From Capsicum annuum (Eukaryota; Streptophyta; Magnoliopsida; Solanales; Solanaceae): 64,000 nt of DNA. This document shows, piece after piece, positions 46,935 through 59,880 of the stretch. Below the pieces are notes generated by a model that did no database searches, was not told where the DNA came from, and saw only the letters and a program-made list of their open reading frames with translations. The translations under genes and the position numbers were made by a program. The stretch spans positions 140,508,628 through 140,572,627 of the forward strand of contig NC_061114.1 in assembly GCF_002878395.1 (NCBI RefSeq), read 5' to 3'. How positions within the stretch are numbered: the stretch's first letter is position 1; every line of letters starts with the position of its first letter.

Positions 46935-49900
46935 ATCATTCTTCCCCGAATTATGGATAGAATGTCGATGTCTTAAGGGTATGGGATAACGCGGACATGA
47001 TATGTTCCCCAAGAAAGACTACACTGATCGGAAACATGACTATAAGATTGGAACTACTGATATTTTAAATACTTATGCTGGACATGTATATCCGAGGTAT
47101 GGAATACACAACTGAAGCGACTTATAGGCTGAATTCTCATAATGAATCATGCATATCTGATGAATGGATTTGTTACTGAGTTGTTCTCATGAACGTAAAA
47201 CTGAATACACTGATAAGCTAAACTTTTCTATTGAACATGCATTTCTAATGCATGCATATCTGACTGAATTGACGTATGACGTATGACTGAATACGCAATG
47301 ATAACTGGTGCAAAGATTGTAATAAGAATCTATGCATGCAGCTGAATGGGGTGTCTCCCCCTTGGGACCCTATGTCCCTCTATGAATGCACAATTCACTA
47401 AGATACTCAGAAAACTGAGGCGATGCACAGGGCACCTACGAATTGAGTCATAACTAAACATTTGGAATTTGAATTTAATGCATGATGCATGAACCGGGCT
47501 ATACTCGTAACTACTGGTATACTCTATCTTGGGATAGTAGCATGTCTGAGATTTCGAGTAGCATGAATAAGTGCAAAGATGAGAAAACAAGTCATGCGAA
47601 TCTGACTGCTAAACTGACTTATTGGCCATATAGACTGAATTATACTACACCCTCATACTTAACTGGAGTATTCTCTTCAACACTCTCTCTAAGGAAGTTC
47701 TACCAGTAATAGGGAGCCACGAATCTTGGGTATGGATTAAACAAGACACCCACTAAGGAATCATCACAATGACACCACTCTTTAGTCTGGAATATAGACA
47801 TATAACTCCTAAATTAGGATAGAATTACCAGAACTTTGGCAATACAACTTCTTACTTTCAAGCTTAGCACACTTCTCAAATATCCCTTAACTATACTATT
47901 CCTATAAATATCATATTCATTCAATTCAGCTTAAAATTCTTATATGAGCATTGACAAATCTTTCTACTAATGTTGGAAATAACTTAATCCCTTTGATGTG
48001 ATCAAGCCTAACTCTAAGTCACAAAAAAATACAACATGCCAAACCACGCTATTATTCTAAACCATATGATGCAATCTTCTATATCTCCTTTAAAGATCAC
48101 ATCCTAAGTATAATATGCCTTACCACTTCAATGACTACTTTGAACTCTTAGTATGAAGTCACTAATGTATATTGCGACCTTTCACTACAATCCCAAAACA
48201 TCATTCAAGCCTATTTTATAACCACATGTTGACTTCAAGGCAATCACATATCAATACATACTTCACATAGTTTCTAAACTATTATCAATATAACTCCCAA
48301 GCGCTATCCTAAAAACATGCACACACCAACTTTTCCACTAACCATCACATGTATCAAAGACTTGGCCTTACTTTCTACTTATGGCCTTATCTAAACAAGC
48401 ATACTATGATCTTCCATCAACAAGAACATTTACATGATCACCACTATCATTGCATAGGAAGGGTCACTAAAAGGTTAAAACATAAGACCCTCAAGTGTGA
48501 AAAGATCTTTATATGGGACTGAGCACACTATAAAGAGTGAGTACATGCGTCATGAGTTGCATGACCTCAACTAGATTTCATAACATAAGGAATGGGATTC
48601 TGACTACTTGAATGAACTAGAACTCATTATCTTGGAACTGGAAGAGTACGTGACTCTCTATCATATACTGGAATCATGAACTATGATTACGGAACTGAAT
48701 CATAAGGCATGAGTAAGTATCCGAATAACGAAAAAAAAACTGAGGTAGGAATGGGTTGAGATCCACCCCCACTTTCTGATGTTCTAAATCATGCTGCATC
48801 ACTACTAGAATCTGAGAGCCTTACTTGGTCATTTGTTCTATCATCTCCCCCTCAGCTTCACGTCATAATCTAGAGTTTAGGAGATCCTTTACCAGATTCT
48901 AACTGAACTACACTTACTGCACTCTAAGGTATGAAAAAAAATGACAATACATGCATATCATAGAACTTAACATGAATGACTACCTTCTGGGATAAATTAG
49001 TTTGCATACTTATTTCTATCGGGTCAACCTTCAAAACTCAAACTTAGATTCTAACTCTTAACATGGATATCACCAAGCCTTTGATGAACCAAACCACTTT
49101 CGACATAGCGTACTAATATCACGACTCCCAACTTATGCCTCATTACTATGAGAATCAAGATCATATAAAAGGCTCAAAACTATAATCAAAACTCTTTAAC
49201 TTAACTATTTAGAACCCATATAACATCTACTAGTCTTTCCCCGTCTAGAAACTCAACGGTACTACTAGCTACACTCAATATGTAATAGCCTTAGAAAGAA
49301 TGCCGCAACCTCATGTCACCTTAGGCATACTTCTACATCACACATACAATATCATACATCACTACGAATCAAATAAAATTAATCTATTGCATGCACCGTT
49401 CAAGACTATTAGATCACTTCTATACAAATAGTATTCATTAACCAAGAAATCTTCACATCCACCTTCATGGACATCAACTATTCAAACTTAATATCTAGTG
49501 CTATGCATGATTTACAACCCAACCATACACAAAATTTTCACTTGGAAACTATAAATAAACATCACGAAACACTAGTGCACTAGAACTTCATAACCACAAT
49601 AATCGATCATTACCTAACGGTTTTCCTTATCATAATCCATTAGCATCTACTATTTCAGCACCTCAAGCCTACTAATTTAATCCCACAAAACATGCATCAT
49701 CAAACTCTTGCCACTATTTACCACCACACCTTTTAAATTCAAGCCTATAGTTTAGTATCAATCATCCACCACCAATGAAGAATGCAACATAATATAAATA
49801 TACTAATCCATCAAATTGGGACATTCTACCCAAATATCTCAAAAATCTACTACATACCTTCTCATAAGTAGCACTTGTTTACAACTACCAATGGAAAGAG

Positions 49901-51208
49901 GGTTAAGGGGGTTAAAGCCTCATAATAGACATGGTCAACCTTCTCCTTATATTATAACCTCGTACAATCGTATCTACCTATACTACTTTCTCACATCACA
50001 ATTACTTACCCAAGCGTACATTTATAGTACCTTCATAGTCCACAACAACCATGAGTCTATAATTATAACCTACTGGCTAATCTTGCCATTTTCATACTTC
50101 AAGAAAGGACAATTCACCTCGCAAAATAACTCCTTCTCTATCTTCTACTAATAAACTAACACACAAGGATGAATTATCTCTTTACCGGCCTAATCTCATA
50201 CAACCAGATTCAGCTATACATACATTAAACCTACACAAGAACAACAAGTTGGACAACAAGTTGCTAGTGAATCGAAATAGGCCTCACACGACTTCACTAA
50301 ACTTTGATTTTGTATTTGAACAAGAAAATGGGATGAATCACAAGTCAACTATGATAGTGAATCGAAAGAGCCCCACACGGCTTCACTAGACTTTATTTTT
50401 TAACAACACTTTGATGACAATATTTCATAAGATAGAGATTTAATATAAAATATTCAATGAACTAAGAATACACATCTTACTCTGTAGAAATAAAATCGGA
50501 GTCAAACACTTCCTCCATGGACTACCATATGTACACATATGCTGCTAGTTGCCAAATTAGTTTATCACTATAAAGGGGTAAATTATACTCACTCTGACTT
50601 CTAACTTTGTGACTTCACATCACCAACTTCTTGGTCTAATTTCACTACCAATAGGTCATGACAATAACAATTTAACCCACACTATTATTCGGATGGAAAT
50701 ATAGTTCCAACATTCTGCTACACCTTATTACCTCTGAAGCGTGACACTGGTAACATAAGTTTTGAAAAGAACTGAATACACTTAATACTGCAAGCTAAAA
50801 AGCATGATTTCATCAAAATCAAGGTTCACACTAGAACCAACACACTTTGAAGCACTAACGGACTCTTCTCAAGTCCTTGCAAAAATCTTATACGATTCGA
50901 TCAGAACGAACCATACCATTTAGACTCTAAACTTCTATACTTGAATTAGCCCAACGTTGAGACATGTCTAAGAATGTTCGAGTAAGGAAAGAATTGGGAT
51001 GACTATTACTTTCATATGGGAGACACCATAGCATGAATTTGAGTATGAAAGAGGAACATTCTGAATCTATTGCACGAACTAGAGCATGAAGAAAGAGAGA
51101 TATTCCTAAACGCCTAGTAGCCTCCTGCTTATAGTATGGTGCGCTAGACATCCATAAACAAGACTCTACCCGACGCGATTTTGCAGACACCCTGGGACCA
51201 TGAACCGT
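46935..51208 (-). mobile_element. Non-coding interior of the LARD
   Basis: There are no retroelement protein blocks. The longest frames (minus 51190-50927, 87 residues; plus 49816-50151, 111 residues) have no recognised domain. The first 150 bases after the primer site (51208-51050) follow the leader of element 1 (31890-31780) in order: GTAGAGTCT.GTTTATGG, a CACCATACT.ATAAG word, AGGCGTTTAGGAAT and CTCTTTCTT. The middle (47000-47700 and 48460-48760) is rich in CTGAAT/GAATG words. Confidence 0.7.
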
Positions 51209-51220
51209 GCTCTGATACCA
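51209..51220 (-). promoter_or_regulatory. Primer-binding site of the LARD (initiator tRNA-Met)
   Basis: The minus strand reads TGGTATCAGAGC, four bases after the 5' LTR end. It is a perfect match to the common plant retroelement initiator tRNA-Met site. Confidence 0.9.
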
Positions 51221-51224
51221 AGTT

Positions 51225-53292
51225 TGTCATGACCCAAATCGGGCCCTGGCCATGATGAGTATTCCAAACTATGAGTCCTAAAAAACCCCTATCTGTCTGG
51301 TAATCACGCACATAATTCATATGATAAAAGAAATGCAGAAGATACACAATATAATGGAAACATGGTCAAGAATCATGCGAAAGTAATAATAGGGAATAAT
51401 GTCCCACAATCTAAACACAACATCTCTATAACATCTGCGAAATCTCTACTACATGACTAAAATAAATATCTATCTAAAAATTGGGACAAGACCCAAGTAG
51501 ATCCAAAATTAATAAATGATAAATTAAACTGCAGACATCAAGCCTTCCAAAATATAGAAGGCTCACCACTTGCTTTTGCTATCTGTCGAAAGAAATCTAC
51601 TAGTTGTCTGGACCCCTAGACTATGCCTCCGAACCTGAGAGGAGAGAGGGTCAATACAAAAGTACCGGTAAGCAGAGAAATCAAAACAGAAATATAATAT
51701 TTTTACACAATATAGGTGAGAGCCATTATAAAGTAGTTTCATATCAAATTATTTGAAAACACATGGGCATAATGTAATAGTTTTCAATACCAATGTAATG
51801 CGATTGAGCTAGGTGGAATACCTTATAATTGTAAATCCATGGCTATGTGGAATCCACCTCTGGTGCTCGATGGCCAAGCCTCTAATCCAAGTAGCCGCCA
51901 AGATTTGGACCCGGTATACCCCCATGTAAGTATACCGCAGGGAATCCCCCCATGTGAGATGTCCTAATTATTTTATTATCCTCCAATGTAGGATACAATA
52001 TCATATGACCCGCATCGGGAACTGTGGTTTCTAGCGATGAGCCCTTTCACTCAGACGCCTTCTTCGGGCATCCACATTTCTCATGAAAATCAATGCATTC
52101 AAACTTTGTTCAAATCAATCACATGTCATACTCTATAAGGTATCGTCATACCCGACTTGCAAGCCATCAATATCATATCATTTTTCTCATTCAACCATTG
52201 TATTCAACATGAATAACCTTCTCGTTTCCAAGTCAAAATCATATTAATTCTCAAAACATTTCATGTCATGCTCTTCAAGATGTTATCAAACAATTTACAT
52301 CGTATGAACATTTAAACCAAATTCACATCAAGAGAGGAAATTTTATATCATTCATGCTCTCAAGTTAACATCTTTTTGAAATACATGCATATACATATAT
52401 CATATAGCAAATCACTTTGGGAGTAGGCCGAAGGGCCAAATCAATATCATAAAATATTTAAAACATAATCATATACGTAATTTCAAAACCCCTATTTGAA
52501 AACATTAATTTTTAAAGACCATGAGATTTTTGAGAAAACCCCATGTACCTTGATTACTACAAATATTAGGTACTTCTTGAAGCCTATGTTGAGAGGATTC
52601 CAAATATGCAATTAATTTCTAAAACCCACGGGTGAATCTTGAGTTGCTTGGGTTTTTTTTATTTTGAAACCCTAGAGAGAGTTCTTGAATAATTTTGATG
52701 AATGAAGTTGTATTTTGGGGTCTTTGGGAACTGAATTTCGTGTTTAGGGCTAAGTAAGGGTGGAAAAGAACAATTTTACCCCAAAAATGGAGTGTTTAAG
52801 TCACTTGAAACCTTTACATAGGAACTTCCTATGCTATCGCCTATGTTTACATAGGTGCCGCCTATGCTATTGCCTATGTTTACATAAGCGCCGCCTATGC
52901 TATCGCCTATGTTTACATAGGCGCCGCCTACTACTTTGAAAGGCCATAACTTCTTGATTGGGTGCCAGATTTTAGCAAAATTGGTATTGTTGGAAAGCTA
53001 ACTTGATGACCTATCATTTGACACATAGTAGTCTCTCTAATTCGACATATACAGAGAGTTAGGGTCGATGGAATCTGGCACAAATTACAACATCCACTAA
53101 AACTTAATCGATCAAAATAGTTTCGACTCATCCTTGAGTTGAAGGACCTCTATGGTCTAAATTCAAGCTTGAATGGATTCACATACTATGCAAATAATTA
53201 ACATGCCGTATTGGTATAGGATTTATGGCTTCAGGATTATCAACACATCAAAATCATGGTCTATATTGTATCCCGAAATGCGGGGCATTACA
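51225..53292 (-). mobile_element. 5' LTR of the LARD
   Basis: TGTCATGACCC...CGGGGCATTACA, 2068 bases, homologous to 44879-46918 along its whole length. Confidence 0.9.
52813..52925. repeat. 33-bp hairpin-containing tandem repeat in the LARD 5' LTR
   Basis: Same unit as at 46493 but about 3.6 units, one more than in the partner LTR. Some hairpin stems are broken (ACATAAGCGCC). Confidence 0.9.
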
Positions 53293-54019
53293 GAACTGAT
53301 ACCTCAAATGATCCCTAAGATAGTAAGAAAAAATCACAGTAAATTAGGTCTATGTTAAAGAAGGAGATCCAGTTGTCCTGGAATCAAGATAATCTCTCCA
53401 CTTGTCGAGCTGCTAATCCTAATTGAAATATAGTGTAATCCATTCCATAAGTCTTAACCATACCTAAATTATAGAGCCTATCCTCACTAGAAAATAAGAA
53501 CTCACACGCATCTTTGCCTGGTGCATATAAAAACCTAGGGAAAACGAATCTTAATAATCTACCTAATATCTTCTGCTCCTCAGTAGACATAGTAGACTGC
53601 ACAACTACTATCTGAGAAATTATTAGTTGAGAAACTACAAGAACAGGAGGGATCTCAACTCTGGGAGCTGCAGTTATAGGCTGTACCTCTACCTCAATAA
53701 CACTCTAATTTGTAAATTGCACACCATCAGACATTGCAAACACCAACCAATCCTAAAAGCTAAAACAAAGCATCCCTGAGCAATGAAGAAGAAATAAATC
53801 TTGATGGATCCTAGGATTGTCCCTGATCCACCATAGGCTAAGGGGAAGAATTTATAGGTTGAGAGTGAGAATAAGGTTTGGTGAAGGCATTCTATCATAT
53901 CCTCTAGTTGGGGACACATCCTGAGGCTTTTCACAATCTTTAGGTTATCCATAAACAACAACTGGATCACTAGGCTTGATATTGAGACCCTTATCTCATG
54001 TAGTAGTAGCACGTGTCAT
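53293..54019 (-). pseudogene. gag of element 5 (part before the LARD insertion)
   Basis: A start codon at 54019 opens MTRATTT and then a stop. Further on, a 72-residue open stretch (53602-53384) holds EQKILGRLLRF, DACEFLFSSEDRLYNLGMV and DYTIFQLGLAA, the typical start of a Tekay/Del-type gag domain. It runs into the LARD target site at 53297. Confidence 0.65.
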
Positions 54020-54232
54020 AGCGATCTATGAAAGAGTGAAACCAAAGGAATAATTTAGAAACCAACTGAAAGTCTTAGAACAAAAAGAGTGAAAGAAGTG
54101 CAAAATTCCTAAGAATGTCATATAGCCCCTCGAAGATAAGAAACAAACATCATCGTTCTGATCTATGGGACTCTACTGGACACTTACTCTTGTACCAACA
54201 ATAGGGGAGAATCCTATACTGTAATACAAATT
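54020..54232 (-). other. Leader and worn primer site of element 5
   Basis: The leader contains TATGACATTCTTAGGAAT, matching the leaders of elements 1, 4 and the LARD. Next to the LTR the minus strand reads TTTGTATTACAGTATAGG, a decayed tRNA-Met site. Confidence 0.5.
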
Positions 54233-54839
54233 TATCACGACCCATTTTATGAGTCATGATGGCACCTACTCCATCTCATCAGTAGGTAAGCTAAATCATA
54301 ACCTGGAGCTAGATGCAATAGGGTAACATAGTGGAAAATGGCCTAAAAGATTTAAATTAAAAATTTATAGACTTAAATACCAACAATACAGTCAAAAGGT
54401 ATAATAAATAGATAGAAAAATAACAACAATCCCAAGACTCAGTAATATCGGTACAAGAGCTACTACAAATAATCTATGAGTACTTATTAGCCAAATATAG
54501 TTCGTCTTAAAGATGAAAGATTAGGCATAGGTAAATGGAAGGCAAAAAGTTAACTCCGACTCTAAAAGCTCACCCAATCTCTGAAATCAACCCTGCATGA
54601 ATGTCAAATCAGCAGCGACAACTAGTACTCAGATCTACACCAAAATGGTACAGAAGTGTAGTATAAGTACCAGAATCATGGGTACTCAGTAGGGATGATC
54701 GACCAACTAATCTAAATCATGATATAAATATGATAAGATACAAGATAGAATAAGCTAAGTCAAGGGAAAAAGGGAAAAGCTGGAAATAAACACTGACACT
54801 ATTGTACATAAATAAAATAATGCATATGAGATAATAAGT
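54233..54839 (-). mobile_element. 5' LTR of element 5, first part
   Basis: TATCACGACCC (TG mutated to TA) begins the LTR. It is interrupted at 54840 by a solo LTR and resumes at 57234. The far end was not found, so its length is unknown. Confidence 0.55.
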
Positions 54840-57233
54840 TGACCTGACCCAAACCAGGGCATGGGCATCCTCGACTCCAAAAAGGACCAGAGAACACTCC
54901 CAATACCCAATCCAACCAACCAACATATACCCTAAGTCAGAAAAATTTTAACATTATAAAAAGATAGAGTAATTTACAACTCAAAGACTTTGGAATAGGT
55001 CCATGACCATGACCAACACAAAAAAGTCAAACCAACAATACCAACTAACAACCATAGAATAAATAAATCCATATCCATTCCATAACATACCCAAGTTCAC
55101 AGTTTGTCCATAAAAAGCCTCGAAAACAAATTAAGAATATCCAGTCAGGACATGCCCTCGACCATAGCCAAGAAAAACCAATATCTAAGTCTAAACCAAT
55201 AAAGACATAAAGAAATTCAAAGCAAGAAATAGACCCTTCTAAAGTATGGAAGCTCACCACTTCAAGTCAACACAAGTTGTCCTCAAATCCAAGTCACTGA
55301 GCAGAAGGTGTGATAGTATGACCAACACCTGCATTGTATATAGATACTGTATCCGAAAATGAATTAACGATTGGAGGGCTATCATGTTACTCAAGGATAA
55401 GGATAATATAATGTCAACAGTTAAAAACCAATCAATCAATCCATATAACCAATGCATGACATATATATTTATATATACACCATGCCTGGGTAGGGAACAA
55501 GGTTTAACTTGTACCTTTGAAATCTTAGCTTGGGTTATGTAGCTTATTTGTCATGTTAATAACACCCACAAACTATATGGTCTCCAATTCTCACCCCCTG
55601 GTTGGGCCCCAATTCGTGTAGCCACAACAATAAGAGAATAATCTTATCTATACGTATGGGGTACTCAAACCACCCACTCATTTTGTAAGGTAACTTGGTC
55701 AACCGATTACGTAGTATGATATGGGGTTATCAAACCAACCACATCATATATTATGGGAGACTTGAATCTCTTGGTCATAGTATGTAATAGGACTCAAACC
55801 TTAGTACATTTTAACCCCCCAGTTGGTAAACATGATTTCTAGTGTTGATCCTCCTAGGGTCTCTACCATCATAACTCGAATACACAACCCTCTTTAAGGC
55901 CCAATTTAAAACCATCATTTTACATACACAACTATTAAGCTAATTACTTACCAAGGCACTTTGTTGGTGTTGTCATACTAACACCACTTGCAAGCATAAA
56001 ACATGTCATTACCATTATCAATAAGGTAATTATTCATTTGACTTTGAGACTCAACCACATTGTCTAACAAAGACACTAATTCAATTCAAAGTTTAGGGAC
56101 TCAAACCGATTGTCTAATAAAGACATTCAATATAATTTTTAGGGACTCAAATCCTTTTAACAATTAAACTAGTAAGGTTTTGGTTTAAATCATTACATGT
56201 CCAACAAGGCCTTCACAAAACCATTTACCTAACATTTATATTCATTAGGCCAATGCCTTAGTTCAAAACACCATTTAACATGTGACTAGTTTGTTCTCTT
56301 AAACATTTTCACAAACATGTTGAGGGCATACTAATATCAAGTCCAAAACCAAAATAAAAACGATTATGTTTAGGGTTAACCATGACCCAATTGTTAAACC
56401 ACAATTATCAAGAACCCACATGTGCAAAACCATCACAAAAATATGTATAAAACAATTAAAACCAAGAGTAAATAATACTCAATAATATGCAAAAAAATCC
56501 TCAACATTGGTTTCCAAAACCACTATTTATGATTCAAGGACAATGTTTAAGACACATGATATTTGTGAACTAAAAATGAGGGAAGAGTCACATGACTTAT
56601 TCATGAAGATTCATGAAAAACACTTAACTCTTTAGCCTCTAGATGAACACCTTGTAAAAACCCTAGCCCAATCTTCAAAAGAGAGTTTAGAGAGGATTTT
56701 GAGAGTGTTTTGATCTTTCAAAGTGTGTTATAAGAGGCCAGAAAGTGTGATAAGATGTGGGGTATTAAGGGTTTTAGGGTGGGAAATATCTAAAATACCC
56801 TTAGCTTAAAATCTTACAAATGTACGTTGAAGGGTACGACTAGACCTACCAAATCGTACCCACAACATACGAGTTGTACCCTCCACTCGTACCCTAGACA
56901 TCAAATTAGACTGTAACATTGTCCAACATATGACCACAAGGACCAACTCGTATCCATAACATATGATTGGTACCCATTCATACCCTAGATAGCCTACCAA
57001 GGTCTTGACATACTGAGCATTATTGAGTCCATAACCTATCTCGTACCATCATCATACGACTAGTATGATGTTCACTTGTACCTTGGACAGAAAATAACTA
57101 AGACCATACTGAGTAACATACGACCAGAACCCCTAAACCATACCAATACCATACAACAAGTAAGCATAAGTCGTATGATGTCTAGAGAATTCAAAAGAAA
57201 GAAATTTTCTAAGGGCCAAAAACTAGTGTTTCA
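54840..57233 (-). mobile_element. Solo LTR, 2.4 kb, with perfect target duplication
   Basis: TGACCTGACCC...CTAGTGTTTCA is flanked by TAAGT on both sides (54835-54839 and 57234-57238). The text follows the LTR of element 1 phrase by phrase (CCCAAACCAG, GTATCCGAA, TCTCACCCCCTGGT, GGG.ACTCAAACC). No interior or second LTR is present. CATACGA/TCGTA words recur at 56820-57180. Confidence 0.85.
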
Positions 57234-57238
57234 TAAGT

Positions 57239-57640
57239 GCGAGAAAGTAAATAACCCAACACTACGCCCATAAGGTAGATGGTAAAATCAAGAGAACTGA
57301 TTAGCCAAATAACCTTAAATTATAAATTTTCATAGCATAATCAAAATATATAATTTCCAATTCCATACTTGAATTGAAACTCAATAATATCATAATTATA
57401 CTCATTGTTGGACTTGAACCAAAACTGATATTATCAAGATCATTATCAACTGCCGGACTCAAACCAAAACTCATATTTGTATACAGTATCAAATGAACCA
57501 TATCAACAAGCCATACTAATAAACTAACCCAATGGACTATACCAATACCATATCTATTAAGTCATACTATTAACCATGTCCATAAGCCATGCCAATATTC
57601 ATAACCATAAGGTATTTAATAATCGTATCCATAAACTATG
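57239..57640 (-). mobile_element. Continuation of element 5 LTR region
   Basis: AT-rich non-coding DNA after the solo LTR, presumed to be the rest of element 5's LTR. CCATACCAAT and TAAGCCAT words begin to repeat and grade into the minisatellite. No gene. Confidence 0.4.
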
Positions 57641-57915
57641 AATTATACCTATAAGCCCTTAACCATCTCTACAAGCCATATCATATTTATGAGCCATGTC
57701 ATATTTATGAGCCATATCATAGCTATGAGCTATATCATATCTATAAGTCATATCATATTGATAAGGCATATCATATCTATAAGATATATCATTTCTATAA
57801 GCCATATCATACTATATTACGTATCATATCTATAATCCCTATCATATCGAAAAGTCATATCATAAATATGAGCCATATCATATGTATGAGCCATATCATA
57901 TCTATGAACCATATC
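57641..57915. repeat. 18-bp minisatellite, left block
   Basis: Variants of AGCCATATCATATCTATG repeat about 15 times. The apparent protein (HII.MSHII.) is a repeat artefact. The array is interrupted by the plastid insert and resumes at about 58474. Confidence 0.9.
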
Positions 57916-57920
57916 AAGAG

Positions 57921-58214
57921 ATGTCAAAGGGGCTTCTTACTTCCCAAACAGATCCTCCTACATCTATATATAAACGCTGGTTTATCAAGAATACGCAAGA
58001 AAAGCACTTCGAATTATTGATTAATCATCAGAGATGGCTTAGAACCAATAGTTCATTATCTAATGGATCTTTCCATTCTAATACTCTATCCGAGAGTTAT
58101 CAGTATTTATCAAATCTATTCCTATCTAACGGAACGCTATTGGATCAAATGACAAAGACATTGTTGAGAAAAAGATGGCTTTTCCTGGATGAAATGAAAA
58201 TTGGATTCATGTAA
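57921..58214 (+). pseudogene. ycf2: Ycf2 C-terminal fragment (plastid origin)
   Basis: The frame [20 protein letters not shown] ... DEMKIGFM ends at TAA 58212-58214. This is the last 97 codons of the large plastid Ycf2 protein, an essential plastid AAA-type protein. The upstream 2000 or more codons are missing and a minisatellite frame is fused in front ([13 protein letters not shown]). From memory of Ycf2, three residues differ: His for Arg in LINHQRW, His for Arg in GSFHSN, and Leu for Pro in LFLDEM. Each is a single C-to-T or G-to-A change at a CpG. There is no nuclear function. Confidence 0.9.
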
Positions 58215-58289
58215 CAGGAGAAAGATTTCCCATTCCTTAGCCGGAAAGATATGTGGCCATGAAAGAGGGATTAAGTGAAACAGAATTGA

Positions 58290-58650
<361 letters not shown>

Positions 58651-59880
58651 TAATAATGTATACAAGTAATATTATTAGCAATACCCAAGATTAGCATCAC
58701 TCTTTCAATACCCAACTAAAATACTCAATAAATATATTAAATCTACTAAAATATCAGACTAACCATTAATTAGAATATATCATGGTTAACTAAGTCTACA
58801 AGGTTGGCATATATCTTGTCCTAAGGTGGGCCAGAGGGGTCTACTCTAATCCCCAAAATACATTTAAGGTAACTTCTATTGGAACTAGGCTAACATATCT
58901 AAGATCATTTTTGAATGCCAAGTAAGACATAAATAGATCCAAGGTAGTAATCCTTTCCAAACATGAACAACTAAGGCAATCCTACCTAAAACAATAGCAA
59001 CTGAGGCAATTTCCCTTAACTTAAGCAAGTAAGGATAATTCCACCCTAAATATGCATGACTAAGGAAATTTCACTAGCTAGAGTAACTAAGGAATTTTTA
59101 TTCTAAACATAAACCATGAGGCCCAATTCATCTAACGTAGACACATAATTTTGTCCCTCCAAAATTCAAACTTTACATATTTAACCTCACCATACCATGT
59201 ACTTCACCCTTGTGTGATGATCCCTCCTCTAAAAACAAAATAATAATTTCTAGAAAAAAATAACAACTTGATTACAAATAAACCACTTTATCCAATAAAG
59301 AATGGACACCTCACTTATATCACCCCACCCCAACCCACATAACCCCCTATCCCACTCTAACCCCACTCATATTTTATTCCCCACAATAACAACACTACAA
59401 GACCTCATTAATAATACAGGGAGCGACCTCTATTTTTATAGAGGTATAACGACTCTAATCTATACACTCACTATTCTTTCACAAAACACAATAAACACAC
59501 ACACTCATCGAATAATATAGTAACATACAAAAGAAAAATAAAGGATGAGGGGAACAATAATGGCTTCATTATAAAGAATAAATAGAAAAGAAAAATAGTG
59601 ATGAACTAGTAGAGAACAGGGAGGAGAAATTAAGAGAAAACCTATGAGAGAGAGGAAAACCAGTAGAAAATTATAGAGAGGAGAGGGAAAAAAGCAACAT
59701 AATTGAGAGAGATATAGAATAGAGATTGGATAGTAGAGGGATTAATTTAGAAGAGATGAGATCTTTATTTTTCTAAATTCTATGGTGAATTCTCGCTAGA
59801 AACCCACCCAGTTACAACAACCCAGCTTACCAACCTCTTCCTTATCTAACAACTAAAAAACCAAAACCCACAATCATACT
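58651..59880. other. AT-rich non-coding DNA, possibly LTR remainder
   Basis: No gene. CTAAGG.AATT words recur at 58960-59100. A purine-rich block of GAGAGA/GGAGAA lies at 59600-59740. It may be the far part of element 5's LTR (a candidate end is AGTTACA at about 59815), but this is not established. Confidence 0.35.

Larger units (their letters stand above)
44879..53292 (-). mobile_element. LARD-like non-autonomous LTR retrotransposon, 8.4 kb
   Basis: It is flanked by GAACT on both sides (44874-44878 and 53293-53297), a perfect 5-bp target duplication in the gag of element 5. LTRs of 2040 and 2068 bases, a clean tRNA-Met primer site and a polypurine tract are all present. The 4.3-kb interior holds no gag, protease, RT, RNase H or integrase block in any frame. 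This fits a large retrotransposon derivative that depends on a related coding element. Orientation is minus (primer site at 51220). Confidence 0.9.

Noticed and set aside
49816..50151. 111-residue frame in the LARD interior
   Set aside because: Wrong strand for the element, no retroelement or host domain, and compositionally like its surroundings.
57638..57835. 65-residue frame with HII-MSHII repeats
   Set aside because: It is a translation of the 18-bp minisatellite.
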